Below the pieces are notes generated by a model. That model saw nothing but the letters and a program-made list of their open reading frames with translations, was not told the origin of the DNA and ran no database searches. DNA of 64,000 nucleotides from Micromonospora rhizosphaerae (GTDB lineage: Bacteria > Actinomycetota > Actinomycetes > Mycobacteriales > Micromonosporaceae). The stretch spans positions 7,006,001 to 7,070,000 of the forward strand of contig NZ_FMHV01000002.1 in NCBI RefSeq assembly GCF_900091465.1, given 5' to 3'. The first letter of the stretch is position 1; each line of letters begins with the position of its first letter. Positions 49,961 to 57,325 of this stretch are shown piece by piece. A program made the translations under genes and the position numbers.

Positions 49961-51070
49961 TCAGGGCTGGGCGAGCCGGGCAGCGACGGCGGCTACCTGC
50001 TCGTCGGACTCGGTCAGCGCCACCCGGACGTGCCGGGAGCCGGCCGGGCCGTAGAAGACCCCGGCGGCAACCAGGATGCCCCGGCGGGCCAGCCAGTCAA
50101 CGGTCTCCCAGCAGTCCTCGTCGCGGGTCATCCAGAGGTAGAGCCCGGCCTCGGAGTGCTCGACGGTGAAGCCCGCCCCGGTGAAGGCCGCGTGCAACTG
50201 CTCACGGCGGGCCCGGTAGCGCTCCCGCTGGGCGTCGGCGTGCGCCTGGTCGCCCAGCGCGGCCACCATCGCCGCCTGGACCGGGGCCGGCACGATCATG
50301 CCGGCGTGCTTGCGGATCTTGAGCAGCTCGGCCACCAGCGCCGGGTCGCCCGCGACGAAGCCGGCCCGGTAGCCGGCCAGGTTGGAGCGCTTGGAGAGCG
50401 AGTGCACCGCCAGCACCGAGTCGTACGACCCGCCGCAGACCTCCGGCGAGAGCACCGAGACCGGCTCGGCCTCCCAGCCCAGCGGCAGGTAGCACTCGTC
50501 ACTGGCGACCACCGCGCCGCGCTCGCGGGCCCAGTCCACCACCTTGCGCAGGTGCGTGGCGGGCAGCACCCGGCCGGTCGGATTGCCGGGCGAGTTCACC
50601 CAGACCAGGCGTACCCGGGAGGTGGGGCCGACCGCGGTCAGCGAGTCGGTGCGGACGGTGGTGGCGCCGACCAGCCGGGCCCCGTCCTCGTAGGTGGGGT
50701 AGGCGACCGACGGCACCACCACCACGTCACCTGGGCCGATGCCGAGCAGGGTGGGCAGCCAGGCGACCAGCTCCTTGGAACCGATCGTCGGCAGCACGCC
50801 GAGGCCGTTGACGCCCGCGCCGCAGGCCCGGGCGACCCAGGCGGCGATGGCCTCCCGCAGCACGGGGGTGCCGGCGGTCAGCGGGTAGCCGGGGGCGTTC
50901 GACGCGTCGGCGAGCGCCTGCCGGATCACCGGGGGCACCGGGTCGACCGGCGTGCCCATCGAGAGGTTGATCAGACCGTCCGGGTGCGCCGCAGCCGTCT
51001 CGGCCGCGGCGTCCAGGGTGTCCCAGGTGAAATCGGGCAGCCGCGACGAAACCGGCGCGGGCCGGTTCAG
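49961..51070 (-). CDS. dapC: Succinyldiaminopimelate transaminase
   Basis: 369 residues, PLP fold type I. SLSKRSNLAGYRAG carries the PLP-lysine, NSPGNPTGRVL the substrate-binding Asn, and SDECYLPLGW the PLP-Asp. It converts N-succinyl-keto-aminopimelate to succinyl-DAP, between DapD and DapE. No ATG, GTG or TTG fits the N-terminus. The best start is CTG 51070, which overlaps the ferredoxin stop as CTGA and has GGAGAGG 5-6 nt upstream; it gives LNRPAPVSSRLPDFTWDTLD, the normal length. Confidence 0.9.
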   Translation of the reverse strand: MNRPAPVSSRLPDFTWDTLDAAAETAAAHPDGLINLSMGTPVDPVPPVIRQALADASNAPGYPLTAGTPVLREAIAAWVARACGAGVNGLGVLPTIGSKELVAWLPTLLGIGPGDVVVVPSVAYPTYEDGARLVGATTVRTDSLTAVGPTSRVRLVWVNSPGNPTGRVLPATHLRKVVDWARERGAVVASDECYLPLGWEAEPVSVLSPEVCGGSYDSVLAVHSLSKRSNLAGYRAGFVAGDPALVAELLKIRKHAGMIVPAPVQAAMVAALGDQAHADAQRERYRARREQLHAAFTGAGFTVEHSEAGLYLWMTRDEDCWETVDWLARRGILVAAGVFYGPAGSRHVRVALTESDEQVAAVAARLAQP

Positions 51071-51393
51071 TGGCCCTCTCCGCGCGGCGGCTGGGCCGCG
51101 ACGAACGTCGCGTCCTTGTCCACCTTGCCGACCTTGGAGGCGCCGCCGGGCGAGCCCAGGTCCTCGAAGAACTCGTAGTTGGCCCCGGTGTAGTCCTTCC
51201 ACTGCTCCGGGACGTCGTCCTCGTAGAAGATCGCTTCAACCGGGCAGACCGGCTCACAGGCACCACAGTCGACGCACTCGTCGGGGTGGATGTAGAGCAT
51301 CCGATTGCCCTCGTAGATGCAGTCGACCGGGCACTCCTCGATGCATGCCTTGTCGAGCACATCCACGCACGGCTCGGCGATGATGTAGGTCAC
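51067..51393 (-). CDS. fdxA: Seven-iron ferredoxin
   Basis: 108 residues. Cys9, Cys17 and Cys50 suit the 3Fe-4S cluster; Cys21, Cys40, Cys43 and Cys46 the 4Fe-4S cluster (ECVDCGACEPVCP). It carries electrons for unknown partners, and a ferredoxin gene precedes dapC in many actinobacteria. GGAGGAG lies 6-7 nt before the GTG at 51393. The unit is transcribed from a -10 that overlaps the divergent GNAT gene's -10. Confidence 0.96.
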   Translation of the reverse strand: MTYIIAEPCVDVLDKACIEECPVDCIYEGNRMLYIHPDECVDCGACEPVCPVEAIFYEDDVPEQWKDYTGANYEFFEDLGSPGGASKVGKVDKDATFVAAQPPRGEGH

Positions 51394-51440
51394 CGGTCTT
51401 CTCCTCCGCAAGACTCGTCACGATCACCCGCGACGGTTAG

Positions 51441-51450
51441 AGCCTAGTAT
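51441..51450. promoter_or_regulatory. Overlapping divergent -10 boxes for fdxA-dapC and the GNAT gene
   Basis: AGCCTAGTAT contains TAGGCT on the minus strand (51446-51441) and TAGTAT on the plus strand (51445-51450). Predicted transcripts would have leaders of roughly 15-40 nt that contain the GGAG sites of both genes. No clear -35 either way. Confidence 0.45.
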
Positions 51451-51472
51451 CTCGCCGGGGAGGGGGTGAATC

Positions 51473-52435
51473 GTGCTCCGACAGCAGGACGTGGGACACC
51501 GGATCGTGGTACGCCGGATTGTGGGGATTCGCGAGGGCCGGCCGCTCTTCTCCGACGCTCTCGGCGAGCTGGTCGAGCTGAGCGAGACCCACATCACTCT
51601 GGCCACCAGGCAGGGCCGGTTGCAGGTCCCGGTCACGGAGGTGCACCGGGCCAAGCGGGTCCCGGCGGCTCGCCGCCCGACCGCCGCCGCGGTGGTCGCC
51701 CTGGAGCTGGCCGCCGACGAGGCCTGGCCCGCGCCGGTCCGCGGCCGGCTCGGTGACTGGCGCCTGCGCAGCGCCGCCGGCTGGACCGGCCGGGCCAACT
51801 CGGCGCTGCCGGTCGGCGACCCGGACCGCCCGCTGCCCGCCGCCGTGGACGCCGTCGAGCGTTGGTACGCCGACCACGGGCAGCCGGCCATGGTCAACAC
51901 GCCGCTGCCGCTGGCCACGCCGGTCGGCGCCGAGCTGGACGCGCGCGGCTGGGCCGCCCGGCCGCCGGTGCTGGTGCAGACCGTCGCGCTCGCCGCGCTG
52001 CCCCCGGCCGCGTCCGGCCGCGCCGACCTGCCGCCGGTCGAGCTGACGGCCGCCCCGTCGGACGCCTGGCTGGCCGTCGCCGCCGGCCGCAAGGGCGGCC
52101 TGCCGGACGCCGTCCGGCACGTGCTCACCGCCGTGGACCAGGTCCGCTTCGCCGAGGTGTACGCCGGCGGCACGCTGGTCGCCGTGGGCCGGGGCACCGT
52201 CACCGGGCAGGGGCGCTGGCTCGGCCTCACCCTGATCGAGGTGCTCCCCGAGGCCCGCCGGCAGGGCCTGGCCAGCCGGGTGATCCGGTCACTGATCGAC
52301 TGGGGCGCGGCGACCGGGGCCACGCATGCCTTCCTCCAGGTCGAGCAGCGCAACACCCCCGCCGTGGCCCTCTACCAGGGCCTCGGCTTCACCACCCACC
52401 ACACCTACCTGACCCGGGTCGCCCCGCCCACCTGA
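51473..52435 (+). CDS. GNAT family N-acetyltransferase with unusual N-terminal domain
   Basis: 320 residues. The first 60 residues form a small beta-rich domain (GHRIVVRRIVGIREGRPLFSD, ELVELSETHITLATRQGRLQVP), and the C-terminal half is a GNAT fold with the acetyl-CoA loop EARRQGLASRVIRSL and FLQVEQRNTPAVALYQGLGF. The substrate is unknown. GGGGAGGGGG lies 6 nt before the GTG. The stop codon falls inside a tandem 23-bp repeat. Confidence 0.9.
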   Translation: MLRQQDVGHRIVVRRIVGIREGRPLFSDALGELVELSETHITLATRQGRLQVPVTEVHRAKRVPAARRPTAAAVVALELAADEAWPAPVRGRLGDWRLRSAAGWTGRANSALPVGDPDRPLPAAVDAVERWYADHGQPAMVNTPLPLATPVGAELDARGWAARPPVLVQTVALAALPPAASGRADLPPVELTAAPSDAWLAVAAGRKGGLPDAVRHVLTAVDQVRFAEVYAGGTLVAVGRGTVTGQGRWLGLTLIEVLPEARRQGLASRVIRSLIDWGAATGATHAFLQVEQRNTPAVALYQGLGFTTHHTYLTRVAPPT

Positions 52436-52476
52436 CCCGGGGTCGCCCCGCCCACCTAAGCCGGGGGCGCCCCGCC
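52411..52476 (+). repeat. Tandem 23-24-bp repeat across the GNAT stop codon
   Basis: GACCCGGGTCGCCCCGCCCA plus CCT (52411-52433) is followed by a near-identical copy (52434-52457) and a third, degraded copy to about 52476. The GNAT stop lies at the junction of copies one and two. Confidence 0.6.
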
Positions 52477-52680
52477 GTCCGACCGCTGCCCCGGCGCGCC
52501 GCCCGGCCACTGTCCCCCGCCGTGTCGCCCGGCCAGTGCCCCGCCGCCGCGCATCGGCCCGGCCCGCGCATTGGCCGGCAGTGTGATCCACCCCTGGTCG
52601 CCCACATGGCGGCATCAAACCGGCTCCGATACCGCCACGTCGGCGACCTTCAGTCGACCTCTGGCGGGCATGGGACAGGC

Positions 52681-52759
52681 CGGCACGTGCTTTGGAGCTG
52701 CCCGCACAAACGGGGCACGTGCCGAAGCAGGCGGGCGCACCGACGGGGCAGCTCCAAAG
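52681..52759. repeat. Inverted-repeat element 2 with two competing dyads
   Basis: Outer pair: CTTTGGAGCTGCCC (52690-52703) with its perfect inverse GGGCAGCTCCAAAG (52746-52759). The left arm is identical to that of element 1 at 34516. A second perfect 10-bp dyad, CGGCACGTGC (52681-52690) with GCACGTGCCG (52715-52724), overlaps it, so only one can fold fully at a time as drawn. No target-site duplication is seen. Confidence 0.6.
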
Positions 52760-52924
52760 GAAGTCAGCGAAGGACAGGCACCTGCATCCGGACCGGCCCA
52801 GGCATCAACGCCGGCTACACGCCCCGCCGACCAGGACTGCCACCGCGCCGCCGACCAGGAGCGCGACCCGCCGCCAAGAGCGCCGGCGGTCCGGCGGGTG
52901 CCGCCGGAGGAGCCCCGTCGCCGA

Positions 52925-53075
52925 CCAGCAGTGCGGCCGTCGCCGAGCAGCAGTGCGACAGCCGCCAGCAATGCGGCCGTCGCCGAGCAGGAGCCGACCA
53001 GCAGTGCGGCCGTCGCCGAGCAGGAGTGCGGCTCCCCCGCTGCCCACCAGCAGGGCGGCCACCGTCGGCGAGCAG
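52925..53075. repeat. Imperfect direct-repeat array, 26-bp unit
   Basis: CCAGCAGTGCGGCCGTCGCC plus GAGCAG occurs at 52925-52950 and 52998-53023, with one mismatch at 52965-52990 and a degraded copy at 53047-53075. Spacing is irregular (40, 33 and 49 bp). Confidence 0.6.
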
Positions 53076-53120
53076 GAGTGGGCCCTCCCCGTGCGCCGCC
53101 GCCGCGGAGCGGATCGGAAG

Positions 53121-53585
53121 TCAGCGGCGGACGACCCGGCGGGGCTTGGCCGCCTTGAGCTGGGCGTACCGCTTGAGCTGCTGGGAGCGGTGGTCGAGGC
53201 CGAGCGCGGTGAGGATGAGGTAGCCGACCAGCACGCCCGCGGCGGTGGCGGCCAGGTAGAGCCAGATCTGGGCGAAGAAGAGGCCGGCGCCACCGGCGAA
53301 CGGGTTGTTGCCGACCAGCAGCGGGGCGACGAACACGGTCAGCAGCAACGCCACCGCCACCGCGGCGCCCATGTCGGCCGCCAAACGACCCAGCGGCCGG
53401 CCCCGGCCCCAGCGGAACGCCACCACCGCAAGGATCACCCCGATCGCCAGGAACATCACCAGCGAGACCCGATCGGCGGCGGTGTCGTCACCGTCGAAGC
53501 CGAACTCGATGACCAGCCGGGCCGCCACGTTGACCGCGAACAGTGCCCCCGCGAGCACGCCGATCGCGCGCCACCGCTCCCTCAT
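53121..53585 (-). CDS. Hypothetical membrane protein, four helices
   Basis: 154 residues. Membrane segments at about 7-25, 42-58, 70-92 and 100-125, with a short acidic loop (FGFDGDDTAAD) after the first and a basic C-terminus (KRYAQLKAAKPRRVVRR). No Cys and no family recognised. The start is ATG 53585. It probably belongs with DUF6113-mshB upstream on the same strand. Confidence 0.7.
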   Translation of the reverse strand: MRERWRAIGVLAGALFAVNVAARLVIEFGFDGDDTAADRVSLVMFLAIGVILAVVAFRWGRGRPLGRLAADMGAAVAVALLLTVFVAPLLVGNNPFAGGAGLFFAQIWLYLAATAAGVLVGYLILTALGLDHRSQQLKRYAQLKAAKPRRVVRR

Positions 53586-53666
53586 CGCACGTCTCCCGCC
53601 GTACCGCCCGCCCTAGCGGCGGGACTCCTGGCACGAATATCTACCACCGGAAGCTGTGTGCCGTCA

Positions 53667-54122
53667 TCACCCTTCGCGTCCGGTTGGCGGCGCGAGGATC
53701 TGCCGGAAGCCCATCACCGCGAAGGTCATCGCGCCCGCCACGATCATCGCCAGGCCGACCCAGTTGTCGCCGGAGATGAGCAGGTCCCCCTCGCTGGTCC
53801 GGACCGAGGCCACCGCCATCAGCACGAACCACGGCAGGGCGGGCAGCACCACCGCCCACCGCCGACCCACCGCCTCGCGGGCGAACCAGCTCAGCGCGAT
53901 CCCCGCGCCGATCGCCACCAGCACCGACACCCCGATCAGCTGCCCGCCGACCCGGACGGTGGCCAGCAGCAACTCGAGCACCCCCGAGAGCGCCCCGCCG
54001 ACCACGGCGATCACGCCCCCGGCCACCCGCAGGGCGAGGTCGAGCGCCGGCCCCGGCCGCCGTGACGGCGGAGCAGTCTCCTCCTCGGGCACGACCGACA
54101 TCGGCGCGGCGGGCAGGGTCAC
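53667..54122 (-). CDS. DUF6113-like membrane protein coupled to mshB
   Basis: 151 residues with four hydrophobic segments in the order expected for the DUF6113 family found next to mshB in actinomycetes ([20 protein letters not shown], then [20 protein letters not shown], ending [18 protein letters not shown]). The start is GTG 54122, overlapping the mshB stop as GTGA, so the proteins are co-translated. A mycothiol-related role is suggested only by this link. Confidence 0.78.
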   Translation of the reverse strand: MTLPAAPMSVVPEEETAPPSRRPGPALDLALRVAGGVIAVVGGALSGVLELLLATVRVGGQLIGVSVLVAIGAGIALSWFAREAVGRRWAVVLPALPWFVLMAVASVRTSEGDLLISGDNWVGLAMIVAGAMTFAVMGFRQILAPPTGREG

Positions 54123-55033
54123 CGGAGGCCGGCCGCCGCGACCGGGAACCGGTCCCGCCCGTCCAGGTCCAGGCCCGCGAAGAGGTCGTCCTCCCAGCCG
54201 TACGGGCCGCGGCCCGGACCCTTCTTTCCGAGCGCCAGGGTGAAGTACTCCACGCCCATGAACTCGGCGCCGAAGTTCCCCGCGATCGAGTACAGCCAGG
54301 AGGTGGCCGGGATCTGGGTGGCGTGCGCCCGCATCGCCGCCTCCTTGGCGGCGTGCTGCTCGGTGGCGTCGATCCGGGCGGCGATCTCCGGGTCCGGCGT
54401 GCCGAAGGGCAGGTCGTCCACGCTGTCGATGCCGGCGAAGGGGTTGTCCGACGACTCGGTGAAGGCGTCCAGGCCGGCCTCCAGCACGCTGCGCGGCATG
54501 GCCGTCCAGTAGACCTTGGCCGGGGCGATCCCCTCGACGGCGGCCAGCTCCACGGCCCGCATCGCGACCCGGTGCGCCTGGATGTGGTCCGGATGCCCGT
54601 AGAAGCCGTTGGCGTCGTACGTGATCATGACCTGCGGGCGTACCTCCTGCATGATCGCCACCAGATAGCCGGCGGCCTCGTCGAGGTCGGCCTGCCAGAA
54701 GGCGCGGGGGTGCTCGTTGCTGGCGAGCCCCATCATCCCGGAGTCGCGGTAGCGGCCGGCGCCGCCGAGGAAGCGGTGATCGGTGACGCCGAGCGCGGCG
54801 CACGCGGTGGCCAGCTCGCCGATCCGGTACCCGCCGAGCTGGTCGGCCTTGGCCGCCGCGAGCTCGGCCAGCTGCGGCACGTGGATCTCGCCCTCCTCGC
54901 CGACCGTGCAGGTCACCAGCGTGACGTGGGCGCCGGTGGCGGCGTAGTGCGCCATCGTCGAGCCGGTGCCGATGGACTCGTCGTCGGGGTGCGCGTGGAC
55001 CAGCAGAAGGCGTCGGTCGGGCAGGGTCGTCAC
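54119..55033 (-). CDS. mshB: MshB, GlcNAc-Ins deacetylase of mycothiol synthesis
   Basis: About 304 residues, LmbE-like fold. The zinc site is AHPDDE near residue 13, with the third His in [10 protein letters not shown]. Other family segments are [26 protein letters not shown] and [12 protein letters not shown]. It removes acetate from N-acetylglucosaminyl-inositol, the second dedicated step of mycothiol synthesis; mycothiol is the partner of the mycoredoxin at 25018. GTG 55033 is preferred over GTG 55042, because TAGAGT at 55041-55046 overlaps the latter. Confidence 0.95.
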   Translation of the reverse strand: MTTLPDRRLLLVHAHPDDESIGTGSTMAHYAATGAHVTLVTCTVGEEGEIHVPQLAELAAAKADQLGGYRIGELATACAALGVTDHRFLGGAGRYRDSGMMGLASNEHPRAFWQADLDEAAGYLVAIMQEVRPQVMITYDANGFYGHPDHIQAHRVAMRAVELAAVEGIAPAKVYWTAMPRSVLEAGLDAFTESSDNPFAGIDSVDDLPFGTPDPEIAARIDATEQHAAKEAAMRAHATQIPATSWLYSIAGNFGAEFMGVEYFTLALGKKGPGRGPYGWEDDLFAGLDLDGRDRFPVAAAGLR

Positions 55034-55040
55034 GAACGTC

Positions 55041-55046
55041 ACTCTA
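55041..55046 (-). promoter_or_regulatory. -10 box TAGAGT, 7 nt before the mshB GTG
   Basis: A TANNNT element 7 nt before GTG 55033, consistent with a leaderless mshB mRNA. Confidence 0.5.
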
Positions 55047-55115
55047 ACCGGCGGTCCTGCCGCGCCGAGTCTGACGCGTCCGCGCAGGTCGGCCACATCA
55101 CGCCGAACGCGGTTC

Positions 55116-55121
55116 TACGAT
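55116..55121 (+). promoter_or_regulatory. -10 box TACGAT, 7 nt before the S9 peptidase GTG
   Basis: A TANNNT element 7 nt before GTG 55129, consistent with a leaderless mRNA; divergent from the mshB box 70 bp away. Confidence 0.5.
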
Positions 55122-55128
55122 CCGAGCT

Positions 55129-57270
55129 GTGGACTTTCCCGAGCTGGCCGCCCGTACCCGTCGGTTCAGCCACGGGGCGCCGCGCGCCGTCTCCGTCGCT
55201 GACGACGGCTCCCGGGTGATCTTCCTGCGCTCGGCCGGTCCGGAGGATCCCGCCGACGCGCTCTGGCTGCTGGACGTCGCCGCCGGCGAGGAACGGCTGG
55301 TCGCGGACCCGGCGGTGCTGCTCGGCGGGGACGCCGATCCCGGCGCGCTCTCCCCCGGCGAGCGGGCGCTGCGCGAGCGGCTGCGGCTCAGCGCCGCCGG
55401 CATCGGCTCGTACGCCCTGGACGCGCCTGGCCGGGTGGCGGTGTTCCCGCTGGCCGGACGGCTGTTCCGGGCCGACCTGGTGCACGGTGACGTGGTCGAG
55501 GTGACCACCGTCGGCCCGGTCATCGACCCCCGGCCCGACCCCACCGGGGAGCGGCTGGCCTACGTGACCGACGCCGCCGAGGGGGTCCGCCGGGGCCAGC
55601 TGCGGGTGGTCGAGTCCGACGGCACCGACACCCTGCTGGCCGGTGAGGACAGCGGGGTCACCTGGGGCCTGGCCGAGCACATCGCCGCCGAGGAGTTCCA
55701 CCGGTTCCGCGGTTACTGGTGGGCCCCGGACGGCCGCTCGGTGCTGGCCGCCCGGGTCGACGAGTCCCGGCTGCCCTGCTGGCACCTGCACGACCCGGCC
55801 GAGCCGGCGAACCCACCCACCACCGTCGCGTACCCGCAGGCGGGCGGCCCGAACGCGCAGGTCAGCCTGCACCTGCTCGACCTCGACGGCGGCTGGGTCG
55901 ACGTGCACTGGGATCGCGAGACCTACCCGTACCTGACCTCGGTCGACTGGGCGGACGGCGGGCCGCTGATCACCGTGCTGCGCCGGTCCCAGCAGCACGG
56001 CCTGGTGCTCGCGGTTGATCCGCGCACCGGGGAGACCCAGGTGCACGCCGAGCTGGCCGACCCGCGCTGGGTGGAGCCCATTCCCGGCACCCCGGCGCAC
56101 CTGCCCGACGGCCGGGTGCTGGTCGGCGGGGAACTCGCCCACGACGGGTACGACGCCCGCTGCCTCTTCGCGGACGGCACCCTGCTCACTCCGCCGTCGC
56201 TCTACGTACGCCGGGTGGTGGGCCGGCTGCCGGCCGGCAACGGCCCGGCCGACCTGCTGGTCGAGGCGAGCGAGGGTGAGCCGAGCCAGCGTCACCTCTA
56301 CCGGGTCCGGACGGTGATCGGCGGGGGTGTGGACGCCCGCCGGATGAGCGGCGACCCGGGTTGGCACACCGGTGCGATCGGTGGCTCGACGCTGGTGGTC
56401 GGCACCGCCTCGCTGGAGCACCCGGGGACGCGGTGGTCGGTCTGGCACGGCGACCGGGAGGTGGCCGAACTCCGCTCGCTGGCCGCCACCCCGCCGTACG
56501 CGCCCCGTCCGGTGATGGTCCGGGTGACCGACCGGCGGCTGCCGAGCGCGGTGCTCTACCCGACCGACCACGTCAAGGGCACCCGGCTGCCGGTGCTGCT
56601 GGACGTCTACGGCGGTCCCGGGCACCAGGAGGTGATCTCCGCGCGGGGGGCCTGGCTGGAACGGCAGTGGTGGGCCGACGCCGGCTTCGCGGTGGTGACG
56701 GTCGACAACCGGGGCACCCCGGGGGTGGCGCCGTCGTTCGAGAAGGCGATCCACCGGCGGGTCGCCGACGTGATCCTGACCGACCAGGTGGACGCGCTGA
56801 CCGCCCTGGCGGGCAAGCACCCGGACCTGGACCTGGATCGGGTGGCGATCCGCGGCTGGTCGTTCGGCGGCTGGCTGGCCGGGCTGGCGGTGCTGCGCCA
56901 CCCCGAGCTGTTCCGGTGCGCCATCGTCGGCGCGCCGGTCGCCGACTGGACCCTCTACGACACCGCCTACGCCGAGCGCTACCTGGGCACGCCGGACGAG
57001 GGGATGGACGTCTACGCCCACCACTCGCTGGTGGAGTTGGCCGCCGAGCCGGTCGGCGATCCGGAGCAGGCCCGGCCGATGCTGCTGGTCCACGGGCTGG
57101 TCGATGACAACGTGGTGGCGGCGCACACGCTGCGGCTCTCGGCGGCGCTGCTGGCCGCCGGCCGGCCGCACGCGGTACTGCCGCTGACCGGGGCGACCCA
57201 CATGGCCGCCGGCGGCACCGCCGAGCGTCTGCTGAGGTTGGAACTCGACTTCCTCCGCACTCATCTGTGA
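55129..57270 (+). CDS. S9 family serine peptidase (DPP4/prolyl-oligopeptidase type)
   Basis: 713 residues without a signal peptide, so probably cytoplasmic. An N-terminal beta-propeller (about 1-440, with the Glu pair AEEFHRFRGYWW typical of DPP4-like enzymes) precedes an alpha/beta-hydrolase. The triad is Ser578 in GWSFGG, Asp659 or Asp660 in HGLVDDN, and His691 in ATHMAA. It should cleave dipeptides from peptide N-termini. The peptide importer that follows could supply its substrates. Confidence 0.94.
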   Translation: MDFPELAARTRRFSHGAPRAVSVADDGSRVIFLRSAGPEDPADALWLLDVAAGEERLVADPAVLLGGDADPGALSPGERALRERLRLSAAGIGSYALDAPGRVAVFPLAGRLFRADLVHGDVVEVTTVGPVIDPRPDPTGERLAYVTDAAEGVRRGQLRVVESDGTDTLLAGEDSGVTWGLAEHIAAEEFHRFRGYWWAPDGRSVLAARVDESRLPCWHLHDPAEPANPPTTVAYPQAGGPNAQVSLHLLDLDGGWVDVHWDRETYPYLTSVDWADGGPLITVLRRSQQHGLVLAVDPRTGETQVHAELADPRWVEPIPGTPAHLPDGRVLVGGELAHDGYDARCLFADGTLLTPPSLYVRRVVGRLPAGNGPADLLVEASEGEPSQRHLYRVRTVIGGGVDARRMSGDPGWHTGAIGGSTLVVGTASLEHPGTRWSVWHGDREVAELRSLAATPPYAPRPVMVRVTDRRLPSAVLYPTDHVKGTRLPVLLDVYGGPGHQEVISARGAWLERQWWADAGFAVVTVDNRGTPGVAPSFEKAIHRRVADVILTDQVDALTALAGKHPDLDLDRVAIRGWSFGGWLAGLAVLRHPELFRCAIVGAPVADWTLYDTAYAERYLGTPDEGMDVYAHHSLVELAAEPVGDPEQARPMLLVHGLVDDNVVAAHTLRLSAALLAAGRPHAVLPLTGATHMAAGGTAERLLRLELDFLRTHL

Positions 57271-57274
57271 ACGG

Positions 57275-57314
57275 GGAAGGCCCCGGTCGACGCCGTTGTC
57301 GACCGGGGCCTTCC
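57275..57314. terminator. Bidirectional terminator between the S9 peptidase and the peptide-binding protein
   Basis: A perfect 17-bp stem (57275-57291 with 57298-57314) and a 6-nt loop, 5 nt past the peptidase stop and 12 nt past the binding-protein stop on the other strand. Confidence 0.8.
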
Positions 57315-57325
57315 GTTGCCGCCCG

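Larger units (their letters stand above)
52436..53120. other. 685-bp repeat-rich gap, no supported gene
   Basis: Between convergent genes. It holds the end of the GNAT-tail repeats, inverted-repeat element 2 (52681-52759) and an imperfect direct-repeat array (52925-53075). Several open frames exist but none has a ribosome site plus a sensible protein. Confidence 0.6.

Noticed and set aside
52925..53075. Possible CRISPR array
   Set aside because: Only four copies, unequal spacing, drifting repeats, no cas genes and spacers that resemble the repeat.
52571..53158. Plus-strand frame of about 195 codons across the repeat gap
   Set aside because: It crosses both repeat structures, has no ribosome site and gives a Pro/Ala/Arg-rich low-complexity product.
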